From: JAVBPB01 sp031549965
GTDB taxonomy: Bacteria; Bacillota; Clostridia; Lachnospirales; Lachnospiraceae
Reading direction: 5' to 3'
DNA length: 40,471 nucleotides
Assembly: GCA_031549965.1 (NCBI GenBank)
Contig: JAVBPB010000023.1
Span: forward strand, 1 to 40,471
Below, in pieces: positions 6,723 to 16,148 of this stretch; within the stretch, counting starts at the first letter, position 1; every line of letters starts with the position of its first letter. A model generated the notes under the pieces. It saw only the letters and a list, made by a program, of their open reading frames with translations, had not been told where the DNA came from and did not search any database. The position numbers were made by a program, and so were the translations under genes.

Positions 6723-8565
6723 TTTTTCTTTTCTCTTTTCTATCTTTGTCTGCAATATCTTCTGGGGTCATTCTAGTTCCCCATGTTGATTTCCAAAACG
6801 TAATTACTGCAATAGGCATTTGCCAAAGCAGTACTGCTTCATAAAATAAGCAAAAATATAATCCATAAATCCATGTTGTACTTTTTTTAAGAAATAATTG
6901 AACTATGCTCATTAACATTGCCATTAATAATAATCCTATAAGAAATGTGGTTGGGAATATATTCTCAGTTAATGGAACGTATACAAGGTTATATAACACT
7001 ACAATAGGTGCCAGTATTGGAACTAGTAATCCTATATAAAAGAATAGTGACATAAACGGCTCTTTTTTCCATATGAAACTTCCTGCAATTATTGACTCTC
7101 TAAGCCAAGATCTTTTCCAACGCATTTGTTGTTTTAAAAATACTTTATATTGGTTTGGTACAATCGTAGAACAAATGGCAGAGTCTTGATAGCTGGTACG
7201 GTGATGTCTTAATACAAAGTTTGTCATACTTCTGTCATCTCCGAAAGTTGCTTTTTGTCCCAAGAACTTTTGACTTAGCCACTCTTCTCTGTGATCTAAT
7301 ATAATTTGCTTTTTGTAACATGCTAAAGGACCAGATAAGCAGGTTACTGAATCAAAATAAGCTTCTGCTGCCTTCATCATTCTAAATGCTATATAATATC
7401 TTACTGACTGCATTTTTGTAAGTCCGTTGGTATAGGTATTAGCTACATCTGTTCTTCCTGAGACTCCGCCCATTTTAGGATCTTTAAAAGGTTGTACCAA
7501 ATGTCTGATTGCATATGGATCTAAAAAGCTATCTGAATCTACAAATACTACCAATTCATGTTTTGCAACCAACGCACCCCTTGCCAAAGCTTCTCTTTTA
7601 CCTCCATTTTTTTCCATTACAATGTAAGATAATCTCTCTTTTGTTGTAAATCTGCTATGTTCGTTATGAATTTCTTCAACAATTTCCGATATTTTTTCTA
7701 CTGAACTATCAGTTGAACAATCGTCAACAATTATTACTTCAAGCTTATCTGTTGGATAATCCTGGTTAATACAGCTTATTATAGTTCTTTGAATCCATTC
7801 TTCTTCATTAAAGCATGGTATAATAACTGTAACTCCCGGTGTAAACTCAACATCTACAGGCACAGCTTTATAAAGGGCTCCAAACAAATATCTGCTAAGT
7901 AAAAAAGTGGCAGTCATTATACTATATAAATAAAGTATCTTGTTAAATTTAAAATACAATACACTTTCAATTCTCATAAGCATTATAAATAAAATAATAA
8001 ATAGCATAAATAAACTAGATAGCATTAAAGATAATCTGTCTTTCCTATTTGCTGAGTAATTTGTTAGATCCTCTTTAAATTGAAAAGCTACGTATATATT
8101 ATCATCTTCATCCTTAAAAGTTCTTACTTGTTTGGCATAAATACTTACTTTCATTTCAAACCCCTCAGGCATTGAACCCGCTGGTATTCTAAATTTTAGC
8201 TTTGTCATCTCTGTATTTAAAATCTGATTTAATTCACTTTTATTGTCTACTTTAATCTGTAATCCTGTTGCTGAAATATCTGTTACTAAAGCATTAATTA
8301 TTTCTTTTTTATTTTTTTTATTTATACAAAATAACTTAATTGGAAAACTAGTTATATATCTTATTCCCTTTTTTTGGATAGTCATAGCCTCTTCTACAGA
8401 AACATTGTCATCTATATCATCTTCTTTACCCCTTCTGTCAAGATTATTTCTTATGTTATCCGGATCTACTGCGTATGAAAGCTTTCTTCTGTCTTCACGA
8501 GGGGTTAACAAAACATCTTCGATTATGACATTCTTATTTGTATGTTTTTTCTTAAATATATTCAT
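6679..8565 (-). CDS. PilZ-GT2 fusion: processive exopolysaccharide synthase
   Basis: A 628-aa membrane glycosyltransferase. The N-terminal PilZ-like domain (about 62-170) keeps DISATG at 96-101 but has KxxxR (65-69) in place of RxxxR. Two membrane helices follow (about 180-230). The cytoplasmic GT2 domain (about 245-490) has VIIVDDCS, DSDS at 343-346, GDD at 442-444 and QQMRW at 479-483, the D,D,D,QxxRW set of processive enzymes such as cellulose, hyaluronan and poly-GlcNAc synthases. Three or four helices close the protein. It is the first gene of an operon with a deacetylase-like and a GH18-like gene, which favours a GlcNAc-type polymer (inference). PilZ is at the N-terminus, whereas in BcsA it is C-terminal. 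The GGGGGAAG site precedes the ATG. Confidence 0.88.
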   Translation of the reverse strand: MNIFKKKHTNKNVIIEDVLLTPREDRRKLSYAVDPDNIRNNLDRRGKEDDIDDNVSVEEAMTIQKKGIRYITSFPIKLFCINKKNKKEIINALVTDISATGLQIKVDNKSELNQILNTEMTKLKFRIPAGSMPEGFEMKVSIYAKQVRTFKDEDDNIYVAFQFKEDLTNYSANRKDRLSLMLSSLFMLFIILFIMLMRIESVLYFKFNKILYLYSIMTATFLLSRYLFGALYKAVPVDVEFTPGVTVIIPCFNEEEWIQRTIISCINQDYPTDKLEVIIVDDCSTDSSVEKISEIVEEIHNEHSRFTTKERLSYIVMEKNGGKREALARGALVAKHELVVFVDSDSFLDPYAIRHLVQPFKDPKMGGVSGRTDVANTYTNGLTKMQSVRYYIAFRMMKAAEAYFDSVTCLSGPLACYKKQIILDHREEWLSQKFLGQKATFGDDRSMTNFVLRHHRTSYQDSAICSTIVPNQYKVFLKQQMRWKRSWLRESIIAGSFIWKKEPFMSLFFYIGLLVPILAPIVVLYNLVYVPLTENIFPTTFLIGLLLMAMLMSIVQLFLKKSTTWIYGLYFCLFYEAVLLWQMPIAVITFWKSTWGTRMTPEDIADKDRKEKRKNGKIPKKILNKNSV

Positions 8566-8699
8566 GTTCTTCCCCCTTTGTTTATGTATATCTGTTTTAT
8601 TATTTTATAAAAAACTTTATAGATCCTCTCCTATCATTAATTATAATTATATTAAATACAAATTAATCAAGGAAAGAATCTTCTTAAAAGTTACATAAT

Positions 8700-8852
8700 T
8701 TATATATTATTAGCTTTTTTATGACCAGCTTTTGCCTTTCCTTGAATTTCAGGTACAGGTGGCTGATCATTTTTAGTTCTATGCATTTTTTTATTGCTTT
8801 CAGTTCCATGAGGTTCTAAAACACTTGGTCTTCTCATACCTGCTTTTGCCAT
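8700..8852 (-). CDS. Conserved-looking 50-aa basic protein
   Basis: A small frame beginning MAKAGMRRPS and ending GHKKANNI, preceded by AAGGAG at 9 nt spacing. It is rich in Lys, Arg, Gly and Pro, with no membrane segment and no cysteine. The blocks EPHGTESNKK and PPVPEIQGKAK look conserved rather than random. I recall similar very short proteins in Lachnospiraceae genomes, but no function. It lies 49 bp after the multi-NodB gene and before the exopolysaccharide operon, on the same strand. The ribosome-binding site can pair with an upstream CTCC (CTCCT...AGGAG), so translation may be modulated. Its basic, disordered composition would suit RNA or ribosome binding; that is speculation. Confidence 0.72.
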   Translation of the reverse strand: MAKAGMRRPSVLEPHGTESNKKMHRTKNDQPPVPEIQGKAKAGHKKANNI

Positions 8853-8901
8853 AGTATCAACTCCTTTCTTAATATAGGAGTATTTCTAATTTAATAAAAT
8901 T

Positions 8902-11900
8902 TTATTCTAAATCTAAATAATCACTTAACCTTGCAAAATTAAACTTTTTATTATCTGTTAGATATTTATCCAGTGCTTCTGGCGTAAATTTAGCATCTGG
9001 TGACATATGCATTACAATTATACTGCCGCTTTCTATACCTCGTCCTTCATATAATCCTTTCTTTAAAATATTTACTAAACTATTCACTGAATTTACTCCA
9101 TAGTCTCCCGTACTAAAGTCTCCACTTACAGAGTATTTGAAACCACAGTCAAACACTGTTTCTAATCCAATTTTACTTTGGGCAAGTGTTGGTGATCTAA
9201 ATACAGGAATTAAAACGGGTGCTCCTTTATCATTTCTTATATCGCCTATAATATTTTTTAATGTATCATAAGAAATAATTAATTCCTCTTGAAGCTTTAA
9301 TGCATTTTTATTACTTATTGATTCAAAAATATTTTTTTCTTTATTTAATGTTGACAAAGCCATATGGGAATTGGTATGACTTCCAATATCATGACCTTCC
9401 ATTGCAATTGCCCTTAATAAATTAGGATTACTATTTACATAATTGGTTCTTACAAAAAATGTTGCCTTCACATTATGCTTTCTCAATACATAAAGTAATT
9501 TGTTTATATAATTGTCTGTTCCCCAATCATCAAAGGTAAGAAAAACTGTATTGTCCGAATTAGCTATCTTTCCTGTTTTATCAAATGCATTAACTTCCTC
9601 GTCAGTAAATCCTGGAAATTCTCTGGTTGTAACAATATCTGGATTACCAATATACCTTTGTGAAAGATAATTAAATTTATCTTCTTCACTCATCCCATCA
9701 AGATTCCCCTTATAAATAATCCCTTCAATTTCATTTAAAGTCTCTGACTCTTTTAATGGATAATTATATGTTAAATCATTATTATTTATTATAGCATTAA
9801 CTCCTTTTATTTCATATGCAGAGTCATTGTTTTTATTACTATCCTTATATACTAATTTATCAATGCAGTTTGTTTTTAATTTTTCTACCAATTGACCCAC
9901 TAGATAATTATTTTTTTCATAGTAATCCATTCTAAAGTAAATAACACTTCCCCTTTGAATTGTATTTTCACCCTCTGGAAGTATCTCATTAATGATTTCA
10001 TTGGCAGTTTTATTTTCATTTCCTTCTTTAACCATAGAAATAGTGTTATATATGCTTAAATATCCCAAAGCCGAAGTTGCTTCTCTCATATTATCATATA
10101 TTGGTCCAAATGGCTGCCTTATTAATTTAGTACTAACGTTATAATTATCTAAAAGTAACTTTCCTGTATCAAGAATTTCTTTACAGGCAGTTTTAAAATC
10201 TGTAACATTTTTCGGTAATACAGCAATGCCAATTTCATGTCCTTTATCTACTATTTTTTGTACTCTCTTTGGATATTTTTCTATATCTTCTTTAGAAACA
10301 AAAAATGTTGCTTTTATTTTAAGCTTTGACAGTTTATTGATTACATCATTAAATGTAATTTCATTACTAATTCCAAAAAATGTATATGCAACTGCTTTTT
10401 CTGAAGTATAAATCTTAACTGTGTCTTCTGACAATTTGCCCTTATTATTTTCTTTTAATAAATCAATTGCATTTTCAAATTCCTTTTGTATTGCTTCAAT
10501 AACCGAACCATTAATATTTTTATCGTTATCTTTATTATTAGTAGTATTGCTTTTATTTGTAGTTTGTTCTATTACTATTACTTTTTTAGGGTTTCTAAGT
10601 TCATTAACCTTTTCATTAACATAGCTTAAAACGTTTCCAACTAATTTATTGCTCTCTTTATAATAGTCTAATCTAAAATATGCTATTTCACCATTAGCAA
10701 TAGCTTCAATTGTAAATGGTTTTATGCCACTGGTTATTTCTTCAACCTCCTTAGCATGTTCATCTTTAGTATTAACAATAGACTGTCCATGATTAACAAA
10801 TTCTAAAGAAAGGGCTGATACTGCTTCTCTTAAAACATCTGTAGAACCACTAAATAATTGTTTTATCAATCTAGTTGTTATTCCATATGTTTCATATATA
10901 TACTTTTCAGTATCTAATAAATAAGCACATGCCCCATAAAAATCCTCCAAATATTTATCAGGAACTGCAATTCCAATGTTTTGCTTATTATTAATTATGT
11001 CATTTACATTATCGGGGTATTTTTCCAAATCATCCTTTGTAACAAAAAATGTTGCCTTTAAATTTTCTTTGTTTAGTGTGTCTAAAACATCTTTTAAACT
11101 TTCTCCATTCTTTATTCCATAAAAAGTATACAATTCTAATGCTTCTACTTTTTTAACTTCTCCTGCAAGGTTTCCTTCATTTCTTTTTTTCAATAGTTCC
11201 AAATCTGACTTATTATAATTTAATATCTGCAAATCACTCTCAAATAAAGAATCTTCTTTACTATCTAAATATACTGTATTTATATTTTTTTCATTAATTG
11301 CATCCAAAAGCCAAGATACAACTTGAATAAGTCTTTCCTCTGGTGTCTTGTCCTCTTTAGCTAGATCATTATTTTTTTTAACTTTATTTTCTGTAGCATA
11401 TTCTAGCTCAGACAATACCCCTGAAAGTTTTATTGAAATTATACTGCCAGCTTTAAGATTCATTACGAAATTTACTGCCATATCATAGGAGGAAAAGCTT
11501 TGATAGCTTAAATATTGTTTAGTTTTAACTACGCTCCTAAATCCACTGGCATTTGCTGCCTCCAAAACACTATCCGTATATTCTGTCTGATTTAATTTTA
11601 ATAATGTCGGCTCCTCACTTGTTAAGTCACTAAGCACTATCATTGAACGTACAAAATCTTCCAGCAATTTATCGGTTTTCACATCCTGCATTTTAGCCTT
11701 ACCACTTAGCCCATAACTTCCAATTGCTTGATTATGACCCTTTATAGCATTAACAATCCCCGGATATTCAAGAGCATCTATTCCCTGAATAAAAAACGTT
11801 GCACGAGCTCCTTTTTCGTCCAGAATTTTTAGTATTGCTTCTAAAGTCTCAATATTATATACTGAGCCATCAAATGTAATAGCTATAGTATTATCTCCTA

Positions 11901-12096
11901 CATTATCCAACTCTTGCACTATATCAGCTTTTTTAGGCTCATTAGAAAGAAGTTCCTTTGCTTTATCTAACTTTTCTTCATATAGTGTGGAGGTTGTTAA
12001 CTCTTGATTATTATTTCTATTTCCGAACGTTATTATTGCAATTACTGCTATTATTACTATAGCTCCAGTAATTCCTATAATTTTTATTTTCTTCAT
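8902..12096 (-). CDS. Membrane-anchored protein with four NodB (polysaccharide deacetylase) domains
   Basis: 1064 aa. Residues 5-25 form an N-terminal anchor (IIGITGAIVIIAVIAIITFG); the rest is extracellular. Four units with the NodB pattern are visible. Unit 1 (about 68-290) has AITFDGSVYN and KGARATFFI. Units 2 (about 310-500) and 3 (about 560-745) resemble each other closely (LYTFYGI/AYTFFGI, LKATFFV/IKATFFV, NIGIAVP/EIGIAVL). Unit 4 (849-1064) is the only one with the full motif set: TFDD at 854-857, SHTNSH at 906-911, FRSP near 966-969, and IIVMHM near 1027. Only unit 4 should deacetylate; the others may bind glycan. The GAGGT site lies 8 nt before the ATG. The related role next to the GT2 operon suggests modification of the same surface polymer or peptidoglycan. 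Confidence 0.85.
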   Translation of the reverse strand: MKKIKIIGITGAIVIIAVIAIITFGNRNNNQELTTSTLYEEKLDKAKELLSNEPKKADIVQELDNVGDNTIAITFDGSVYNIETLEAILKILDEKGARATFFIQGIDALEYPGIVNAIKGHNQAIGSYGLSGKAKMQDVKTDKLLEDFVRSMIVLSDLTSEEPTLLKLNQTEYTDSVLEAANASGFRSVVKTKQYLSYQSFSSYDMAVNFVMNLKAGSIISIKLSGVLSELEYATENKVKKNNDLAKEDKTPEERLIQVVSWLLDAINEKNINTVYLDSKEDSLFESDLQILNYNKSDLELLKKRNEGNLAGEVKKVEALELYTFYGIKNGESLKDVLDTLNKENLKATFFVTKDDLEKYPDNVNDIINNKQNIGIAVPDKYLEDFYGACAYLLDTEKYIYETYGITTRLIKQLFSGSTDVLREAVSALSLEFVNHGQSIVNTKDEHAKEVEEITSGIKPFTIEAIANGEIAYFRLDYYKESNKLVGNVLSYVNEKVNELRNPKKVIVIEQTTNKSNTTNNKDNDKNINGSVIEAIQKEFENAIDLLKENNKGKLSEDTVKIYTSEKAVAYTFFGISNEITFNDVINKLSKLKIKATFFVSKEDIEKYPKRVQKIVDKGHEIGIAVLPKNVTDFKTACKEILDTGKLLLDNYNVSTKLIRQPFGPIYDNMREATSALGYLSIYNTISMVKEGNENKTANEIINEILPEGENTIQRGSVIYFRMDYYEKNNYLVGQLVEKLKTNCIDKLVYKDSNKNNDSAYEIKGVNAIINNNDLTYNYPLKESETLNEIEGIIYKGNLDGMSEEDKFNYLSQRYIGNPDIVTTREFPGFTDEEVNAFDKTGKIANSDNTVFLTFDDWGTDNYINKLLYVLRKHNVKATFFVRTNYVNSNPNLLRAIAMEGHDIGSHTNSHMALSTLNKEKNIFESISNKNALKLQEELIISYDTLKNIIGDIRNDKGAPVLIPVFRSPTLAQSKIGLETVFDCGFKYSVSGDFSTGDYGVNSVNSLVNILKKGLYEGRGIESGSIIVMHMSPDAKFTPEALDKYLTDNKKFNFARLSDYLDLE

Positions 12097-12359
12097 TTTT
12101 ATATACCTCTGCTTTATTTAGCTGTCCCCAATTCCTAAAGATTCCAATAAGTATACCCCAAAGAAATAAGTTTTTCCTTATCAAGGGTACTTTTCACGTC
12201 TATAATAGTTCATTCATAAATGCAATGTTTACATCTCTCTGGGTATTTTCTGCAAGCATTGCAATACATTGAATTAATCTGTTAATGTTATAACACATTT
12301 ATTTGTTTTTTTCAATAATCAGATATTACTATTTTTAAATAATTTTTCATTATTTACAT
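12097..12359 (-). other. Leader region upstream of the multi-NodB gene
   Basis: About 260 bp with no credible frame. It must hold the leftward promoter, but I find only a weak candidate (TTGCAT with a TATAG-like -10). CCCCAATTCC and its neighbours around 12125-12165 can pair weakly with GGAATT/GGGG-like segments, but I recognise no riboswitch. Nothing else is seen. Confidence 0.3.
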
Positions 12360-12404
12360 AAATATAAGCAGAACAAATATTTATTACTTGTTCTGCTTAT
12401 ATTT
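12360..12404. terminator. Long terminator hairpin downstream of the propeller gene
   Basis: A perfect 17-bp stem, AAATATAAGCAGAACAA with TTGTTCTGCTTATATTT, lies 20 nt beyond the stop of the leftward propeller gene. AT-rich ends on both sides allow it to work in either direction. Confidence 0.8.
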
Positions 12405-12423
12405 ATTTTGTTACATATTTGTT

Positions 12424-13824
12424 TTATTTATTCATTACCCATACTTCGCACCCATCATATGGATTAGCTGTACCCATATAAAGTTTACCATCGCTTGCAC
12501 TTAGCATGTTCCTTATTCCATAGTTGTTTACATTTCCAAGACCATCTCTATTTAAAAATGAAAATCGTTCTCCATCATCGCTATACATAAGATCTGATCC
12601 AAAACTTTGAGGATAATTCTTAAGACTTTTTAAAAGGTGCTCTATCCATAGTTCGTATCGATATTTATCCAGATCTATTTCTGAATAAGCCTTTTTAATA
12701 AATTCAAATGTTTTATCCCAGTCTTCTTTATTATATTCAACAATCATATCTCTATAGAAATTATAATATAATATTGCCGAATCCCATGTACTCAAATATA
12801 ATCTTCCATTATAGTTTCTTAAGTTCCAGCAATATCCATTAAAAAGGTTTCCTCGTCCTGAAGAATATCTTGCTTTATTTCTTCTTCCTGTTCTCGGTCT
12901 GGTTGGTACAATAGGTTCTCCTCCAATTATTACTTCCCATCTATCTTCTTTTGAAATTCTTATTAAGTCAAATCCTTTTGGAAGAACAAATCTATTCTCT
13001 AGATCAGTACTATATATTCCTCCATATATTGCACTTCCTACATATAAATAATCATTAAATACTTCCATTGACATTGGAAGTTCATTTAATGCATCTCCGG
13101 CACCTCTATCTACTACACATACCCATTTTCCTTTTTCAGGGTTTCTTGATTTCCATACTGAAAATCCGCCTACTGAAGCCACACCTATATACATATACCC
13201 ATTAAACTCTATCATGGAATAAATTTCTCCATCAATGTCATCTGTATCTACTTGTGTCCAAGCTTTATTATCAGGATCATCATTTGAAAATAATAGTGTA
13301 GTTGTAGTTATTGCACCTCTGCTTAGAATACCTGTATATAATCTGCCTCTATAAGATAATGTAGTTCTTGTATTATAATCCTTATCAAGCCCCAATTCTA
13401 AGATTTCCCAATTAATACCATCTGTGGATTTAAGCATAAATGAAAATTGGTTATTTCTTGGATAAACTCCGCAATAAATTCCAGTTTCACCTCTGGAATT
13501 TGTAAATAGAGACATGCTTCTTAGACCCATTAAGCTTAAAGAATCATCTGCTCTATAAACTCTCTCCCAATTTCTGTTGCATCCACATATAGGATATCTC
13601 CATATTTCTGCATTGTCTCCTACAATTTCTGGTGTAACACTACTAGTTGGCGTCAGTCCAAAATACAACAGTCCATTATAAACAATATTTCTTCCTGTTC
13701 CCACATAAATATATCCATTAAATTCTACCATACTCCATGCATAATTATTTTGTCTTGCATTGTCGCTATTGCATTTATCAAAACCATTATATTTTGTTAT
13801 TTTATATAAATTACTATTTTGCAT
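12424..13824 (-). CDS. Beta-propeller protein of unknown function
   Basis: 466 aa, no signal peptide and no membrane segment, so probably cytoplasmic. The motif FNGYIYVGT recurs with variations: FNGYIYVGT, YRGRLYTGI, FNGYMYIGV, FNDYLYVGS, YNGRLYLST and DGKLYMGTANPYDGCEVW. Each is followed by Trp-containing strands, giving six or seven blades of a Kelch- or sialidase-like propeller. Relatives with the C-terminal GTANPxxGCEVW pattern are known as uncharacterised proteins. No catalytic residues can be assigned; sugar or protein binding is a guess. The gene stands alone, upstream of a strong terminator. Its start follows GGGGGAAA at suitable spacing. Confidence 0.8.
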   Translation of the reverse strand: MQNSNLYKITKYNGFDKCNSDNARQNNYAWSMVEFNGYIYVGTGRNIVYNGLLYFGLTPTSSVTPEIVGDNAEIWRYPICGCNRNWERVYRADDSLSLMGLRSMSLFTNSRGETGIYCGVYPRNNQFSFMLKSTDGINWEILELGLDKDYNTRTTLSYRGRLYTGILSRGAITTTTLLFSNDDPDNKAWTQVDTDDIDGEIYSMIEFNGYMYIGVASVGGFSVWKSRNPEKGKWVCVVDRGAGDALNELPMSMEVFNDYLYVGSAIYGGIYSTDLENRFVLPKGFDLIRISKEDRWEVIIGGEPIVPTRPRTGRRNKARYSSGRGNLFNGYCWNLRNYNGRLYLSTWDSAILYYNFYRDMIVEYNKEDWDKTFEFIKKAYSEIDLDKYRYELWIEHLLKSLKNYPQSFGSDLMYSDDGERFSFLNRDGLGNVNNYGIRNMLSASDGKLYMGTANPYDGCEVWVMNK

Positions 13825-13941
13825 AGTAAGTTTCCCCCTTGTATTATACTTGAGAGTTAGACTCTCTTATATATATTATTCAAGGGGATGAAAGGTGTGC
13901 TAAAATTAATCTTGATTTGAATTATTAATTAGTACAAGAAA

Positions 13942-13998
13942 TGCCAAATATTCCAATGAGCCTATAAAAAGATTATGGTATCATTGGAATATTTGGCA
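13942..13998. repeat. Palindrome with an 18-bp perfect stem (family B); possible asnS terminator
   Basis: TGCCAAATATTCCAATGA (13942-13959) pairs perfectly with 13981-13998. On the minus strand it follows asnS by 45 nt and could end its transcription, but the T tract there is poor. The left arm plus loop (CCAAAYATTCCAATGAGCCTAT, then ATTATGG) recurs at 20834-20872 inside a larger palindrome, so it is a dispersed element and not just a terminator. Confidence 0.78.
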
Positions 13999-14043
13999 CT
14001 TTTAATTTTTCAAAATCTATATTTCTAAAAAACTTTTTTCCCT

Positions 14044-15435
14044 CTAAAATTCGCAGTTATTAACTGTTCTAGGAAACGGAATTACATCTCTGATATTAGA
14101 CACACCTGTTAAATACATTACGCATCTTTCAAATCCAAGTCCAAATCCTGCATGTCTGGTTGAGCCATACTTTCTAAGATCAAGATAGAATGAATAATCT
14201 TCTCCCTTTAATCCAAGTTCACTCATTCTTGTTAAAAGCTTATTGTAATCGTCTTCTCTTTGACTTCCGCCAATTATTTCACCAATTCCTGGTACAAGTA
14301 AGTCCATAGCAGCTACAGTTTTATTATCTTCATTAAGTTTCATGTAGAAAGATTTAATTTCTTTAGGATAATCAGTTACAAAAACTGGTCTTTTAAATAC
14401 TTCTTCGGTTAAATATCTTTCATGTTCTGTTTGAAGATCACAGCCCCATGATACTTTATAGTCGAATTTGTCATTATTTTTCTCAAGTATTTCTATAGCT
14501 TCTGTGTATGTTACACGTCCAAAGTCTGAGTTTACTACATTGGTAAGTCTGTTTAATAGATCTTTATCTACAAACTGGTTAAAGAAGTCTATTTCTTCTT
14601 TTGCATGGTCAAGTACATAGTTTATTACATATTTAAGCATATTTTCTGCAAGCATCATATCATCTTTCAAATCAGCAAATGCAATTTCAGGCTCAATCAT
14701 CCAAAATTCTGCTGCATGTCTTGTTGTGTTTGAGTTTTCTGCTCTGAAGGTTGGACCAAATGTATAGATATTTCTAAATGCCATGGCATATGTTTCACCA
14801 TTTAATTGGCCACTTACTGTAAGTGAGGTCGTTTTTCCAAAGAAATCTTCACCTTCATTTACTTTTCCTTCTTTGTCTTTTGGAAGGTTGTTAAGATCTA
14901 ATGTAGTTACCCTAAACATTTCTCCTGCACCTTCACAGTCACTTCCTGTAATTATTGGTGTATGAACGTATACAAAGTCTCTTTCCTGAAAGAATTGATG
15001 TATAGCGTATGCAATTAATGAACGTACACGAAATACAGCTTGAAAAGTATTTGTTCTTGGTCTTAAATGTGCAATGGTTCTTAAATATTCTAATGTATGT
15101 CTTTTCTTTTGAAGAGGATAATCAGGAGTTGAACTGCCTTCTATTAAAACCTCTTCTGCCTGAATTTCAAAAGGCTGTTTTGCATTTGGAGTTTTTATAA
15201 GTTTACCCTTAACTATAATTGCTGAGCCTACATGAAGTTTGCATATTTCCTGAAAATTACTCATTGTATCGTTATATACTATTTGAAGTGTTTCAAAAAA
15301 TGTACCATCATTTAATACAATAAATCCAAAAGTCTTAGAATCTCTTACACTTCTAATCCATCCTCCAACTGTAACGAGACTGTCAATGTATTTGTCTCTT
15401 TCTTTATATAACTCTCTAATTGTTATTAAATCCAT
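14044..15435 (-). CDS. asnS: Asparaginyl-tRNA synthetase
   Basis: Class IIb aminoacyl-tRNA synthetase that charges tRNA-Asn, 463 aa, the usual length. It has an N-terminal OB-fold anticodon-binding domain (about 15-110; VGGWIRSVRDSK, GTFFETLQIV). Motif 2 is in FRAENSNTTRHAAEFWMIEPE-like sequence near 230-250, and motif 3 in GFGLGFERCVMYLTG near the end. The frame could begin at 15444, but the AAAGGGA site is correctly spaced (8 nt) for the ATG at 15435. It is the last gene of a guaB-amidase-asnS run with gaps under 25 bp. No T-box leader is seen, as expected for a gene inside an operon. Confidence 0.96.
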   Translation of the reverse strand: MDLITIRELYKERDKYIDSLVTVGGWIRSVRDSKTFGFIVLNDGTFFETLQIVYNDTMSNFQEICKLHVGSAIIVKGKLIKTPNAKQPFEIQAEEVLIEGSSTPDYPLQKKRHTLEYLRTIAHLRPRTNTFQAVFRVRSLIAYAIHQFFQERDFVYVHTPIITGSDCEGAGEMFRVTTLDLNNLPKDKEGKVNEGEDFFGKTTSLTVSGQLNGETYAMAFRNIYTFGPTFRAENSNTTRHAAEFWMIEPEIAFADLKDDMMLAENMLKYVINYVLDHAKEEIDFFNQFVDKDLLNRLTNVVNSDFGRVTYTEAIEILEKNNDKFDYKVSWGCDLQTEHERYLTEEVFKRPVFVTDYPKEIKSFYMKLNEDNKTVAAMDLLVPGIGEIIGGSQREDDYNKLLTRMSELGLKGEDYSFYLDLRKYGSTRHAGFGLGFERCVMYLTGVSNIRDVIPFPRTVNNCEF

Positions 15436-15459
15436 AATTACCATCCCTTTACATATACC

Positions 15460-16131
15460 CTATTTAATATTATTTTCTTTTATAAACTGCTTTATGTCTT
15501 CTTTAAATTGTTCCCATTTATCTTCATGTTCAACAAAATATTTAGGGCAATTTTTTCCTGTAACATCAAAATGTCTGATTACACTATTGGTTTTTAAATT
15601 ATACTCACACAAGAGCCATGATACTAAAGAAATAAGTGAGTCGTATGTTGCTTTTGTAAATTTGCCATCTTTATTTTTGTGACAGCATTCAATTGAAATT
15701 GTATCTATGTTTCTTTCACTTGTCGCATAAGCTATTTCATTTGTGGGTACGCATTGTATAATCTCCCCATTAATTCCAATTATGAAATGACTGCTGGCAG
15801 ATGTTTCTTTACTGTCTTTTAGTCCTTCAAAATAGTTTCTGTTGTTTAACGCTGATGTTCCTGGATTAGCTGTATAATGTATTACTATTCCATTTACTTC
15901 ATTTAGAGGAGTTGCTGGTCTGGAGTATTCATTAACGGTTAAAAATTTTTCTTCTATTTCAGGCTTTAATACTTGGTTTGAATATGTAAAACTAAACCCT
16001 AAATCGCTTAGGCTTTTATCAAAAACAACACAAATAATTCCTAAAACTAATACAGCTAATATTAAATTAACTCCAATGATTATTGTAACTTTAATAATTT
16101 TATTTTTTTTTAAATATCTGTTACCTGCCAA
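15460..16131 (-). CDS. Membrane-anchored N-acetylmuramoyl-L-alanine amidase (Amidase_2)
   Basis: 223 aa. A basic N-terminus and a membrane helix (14-37, VTIIIGVNLILAVLVLGIICVV) anchor it, with the catalytic domain outside. The Amidase_2/PGRP zinc ligands are visible as His85 (GIVIHYTAN), His187 (VIRHFDVTG) and Cys195 (KNCPKY); Glu148 is a likely catalytic residue. It should cleave the bond between muramic acid and the stem peptide. The start is a TTG at 16131 with GAGTG upstream; no ATG fits better without losing the anchor. It sits 17 bp after guaB and 24 bp before asnS, so it is probably co-transcribed with housekeeping genes. Confidence 0.88.
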   Translation of the reverse strand: MAGNRYLKKNKIIKVTIIIGVNLILAVLVLGIICVVFDKSLSDLGFSFTYSNQVLKPEIEEKFLTVNEYSRPATPLNEVNGIVIHYTANPGTSALNNRNYFEGLKDSKETSASSHFIIGINGEIIQCVPTNEIAYATSERNIDTISIECCHKNKDGKFTKATYDSLISLVSWLLCEYNLKTNSVIRHFDVTGKNCPKYFVEHEDKWEQFKEDIKQFIKENNIK

Positions 16132-16148
16132 TTAAATCACTCTGCCAT

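Noticed and set aside
8243..8698. 151-aa plus-strand frame over the PilZ-GT2 gene
   Set aside because: It is the antisense of a well-supported gene and has no ribosome-binding site or recognisable domain.
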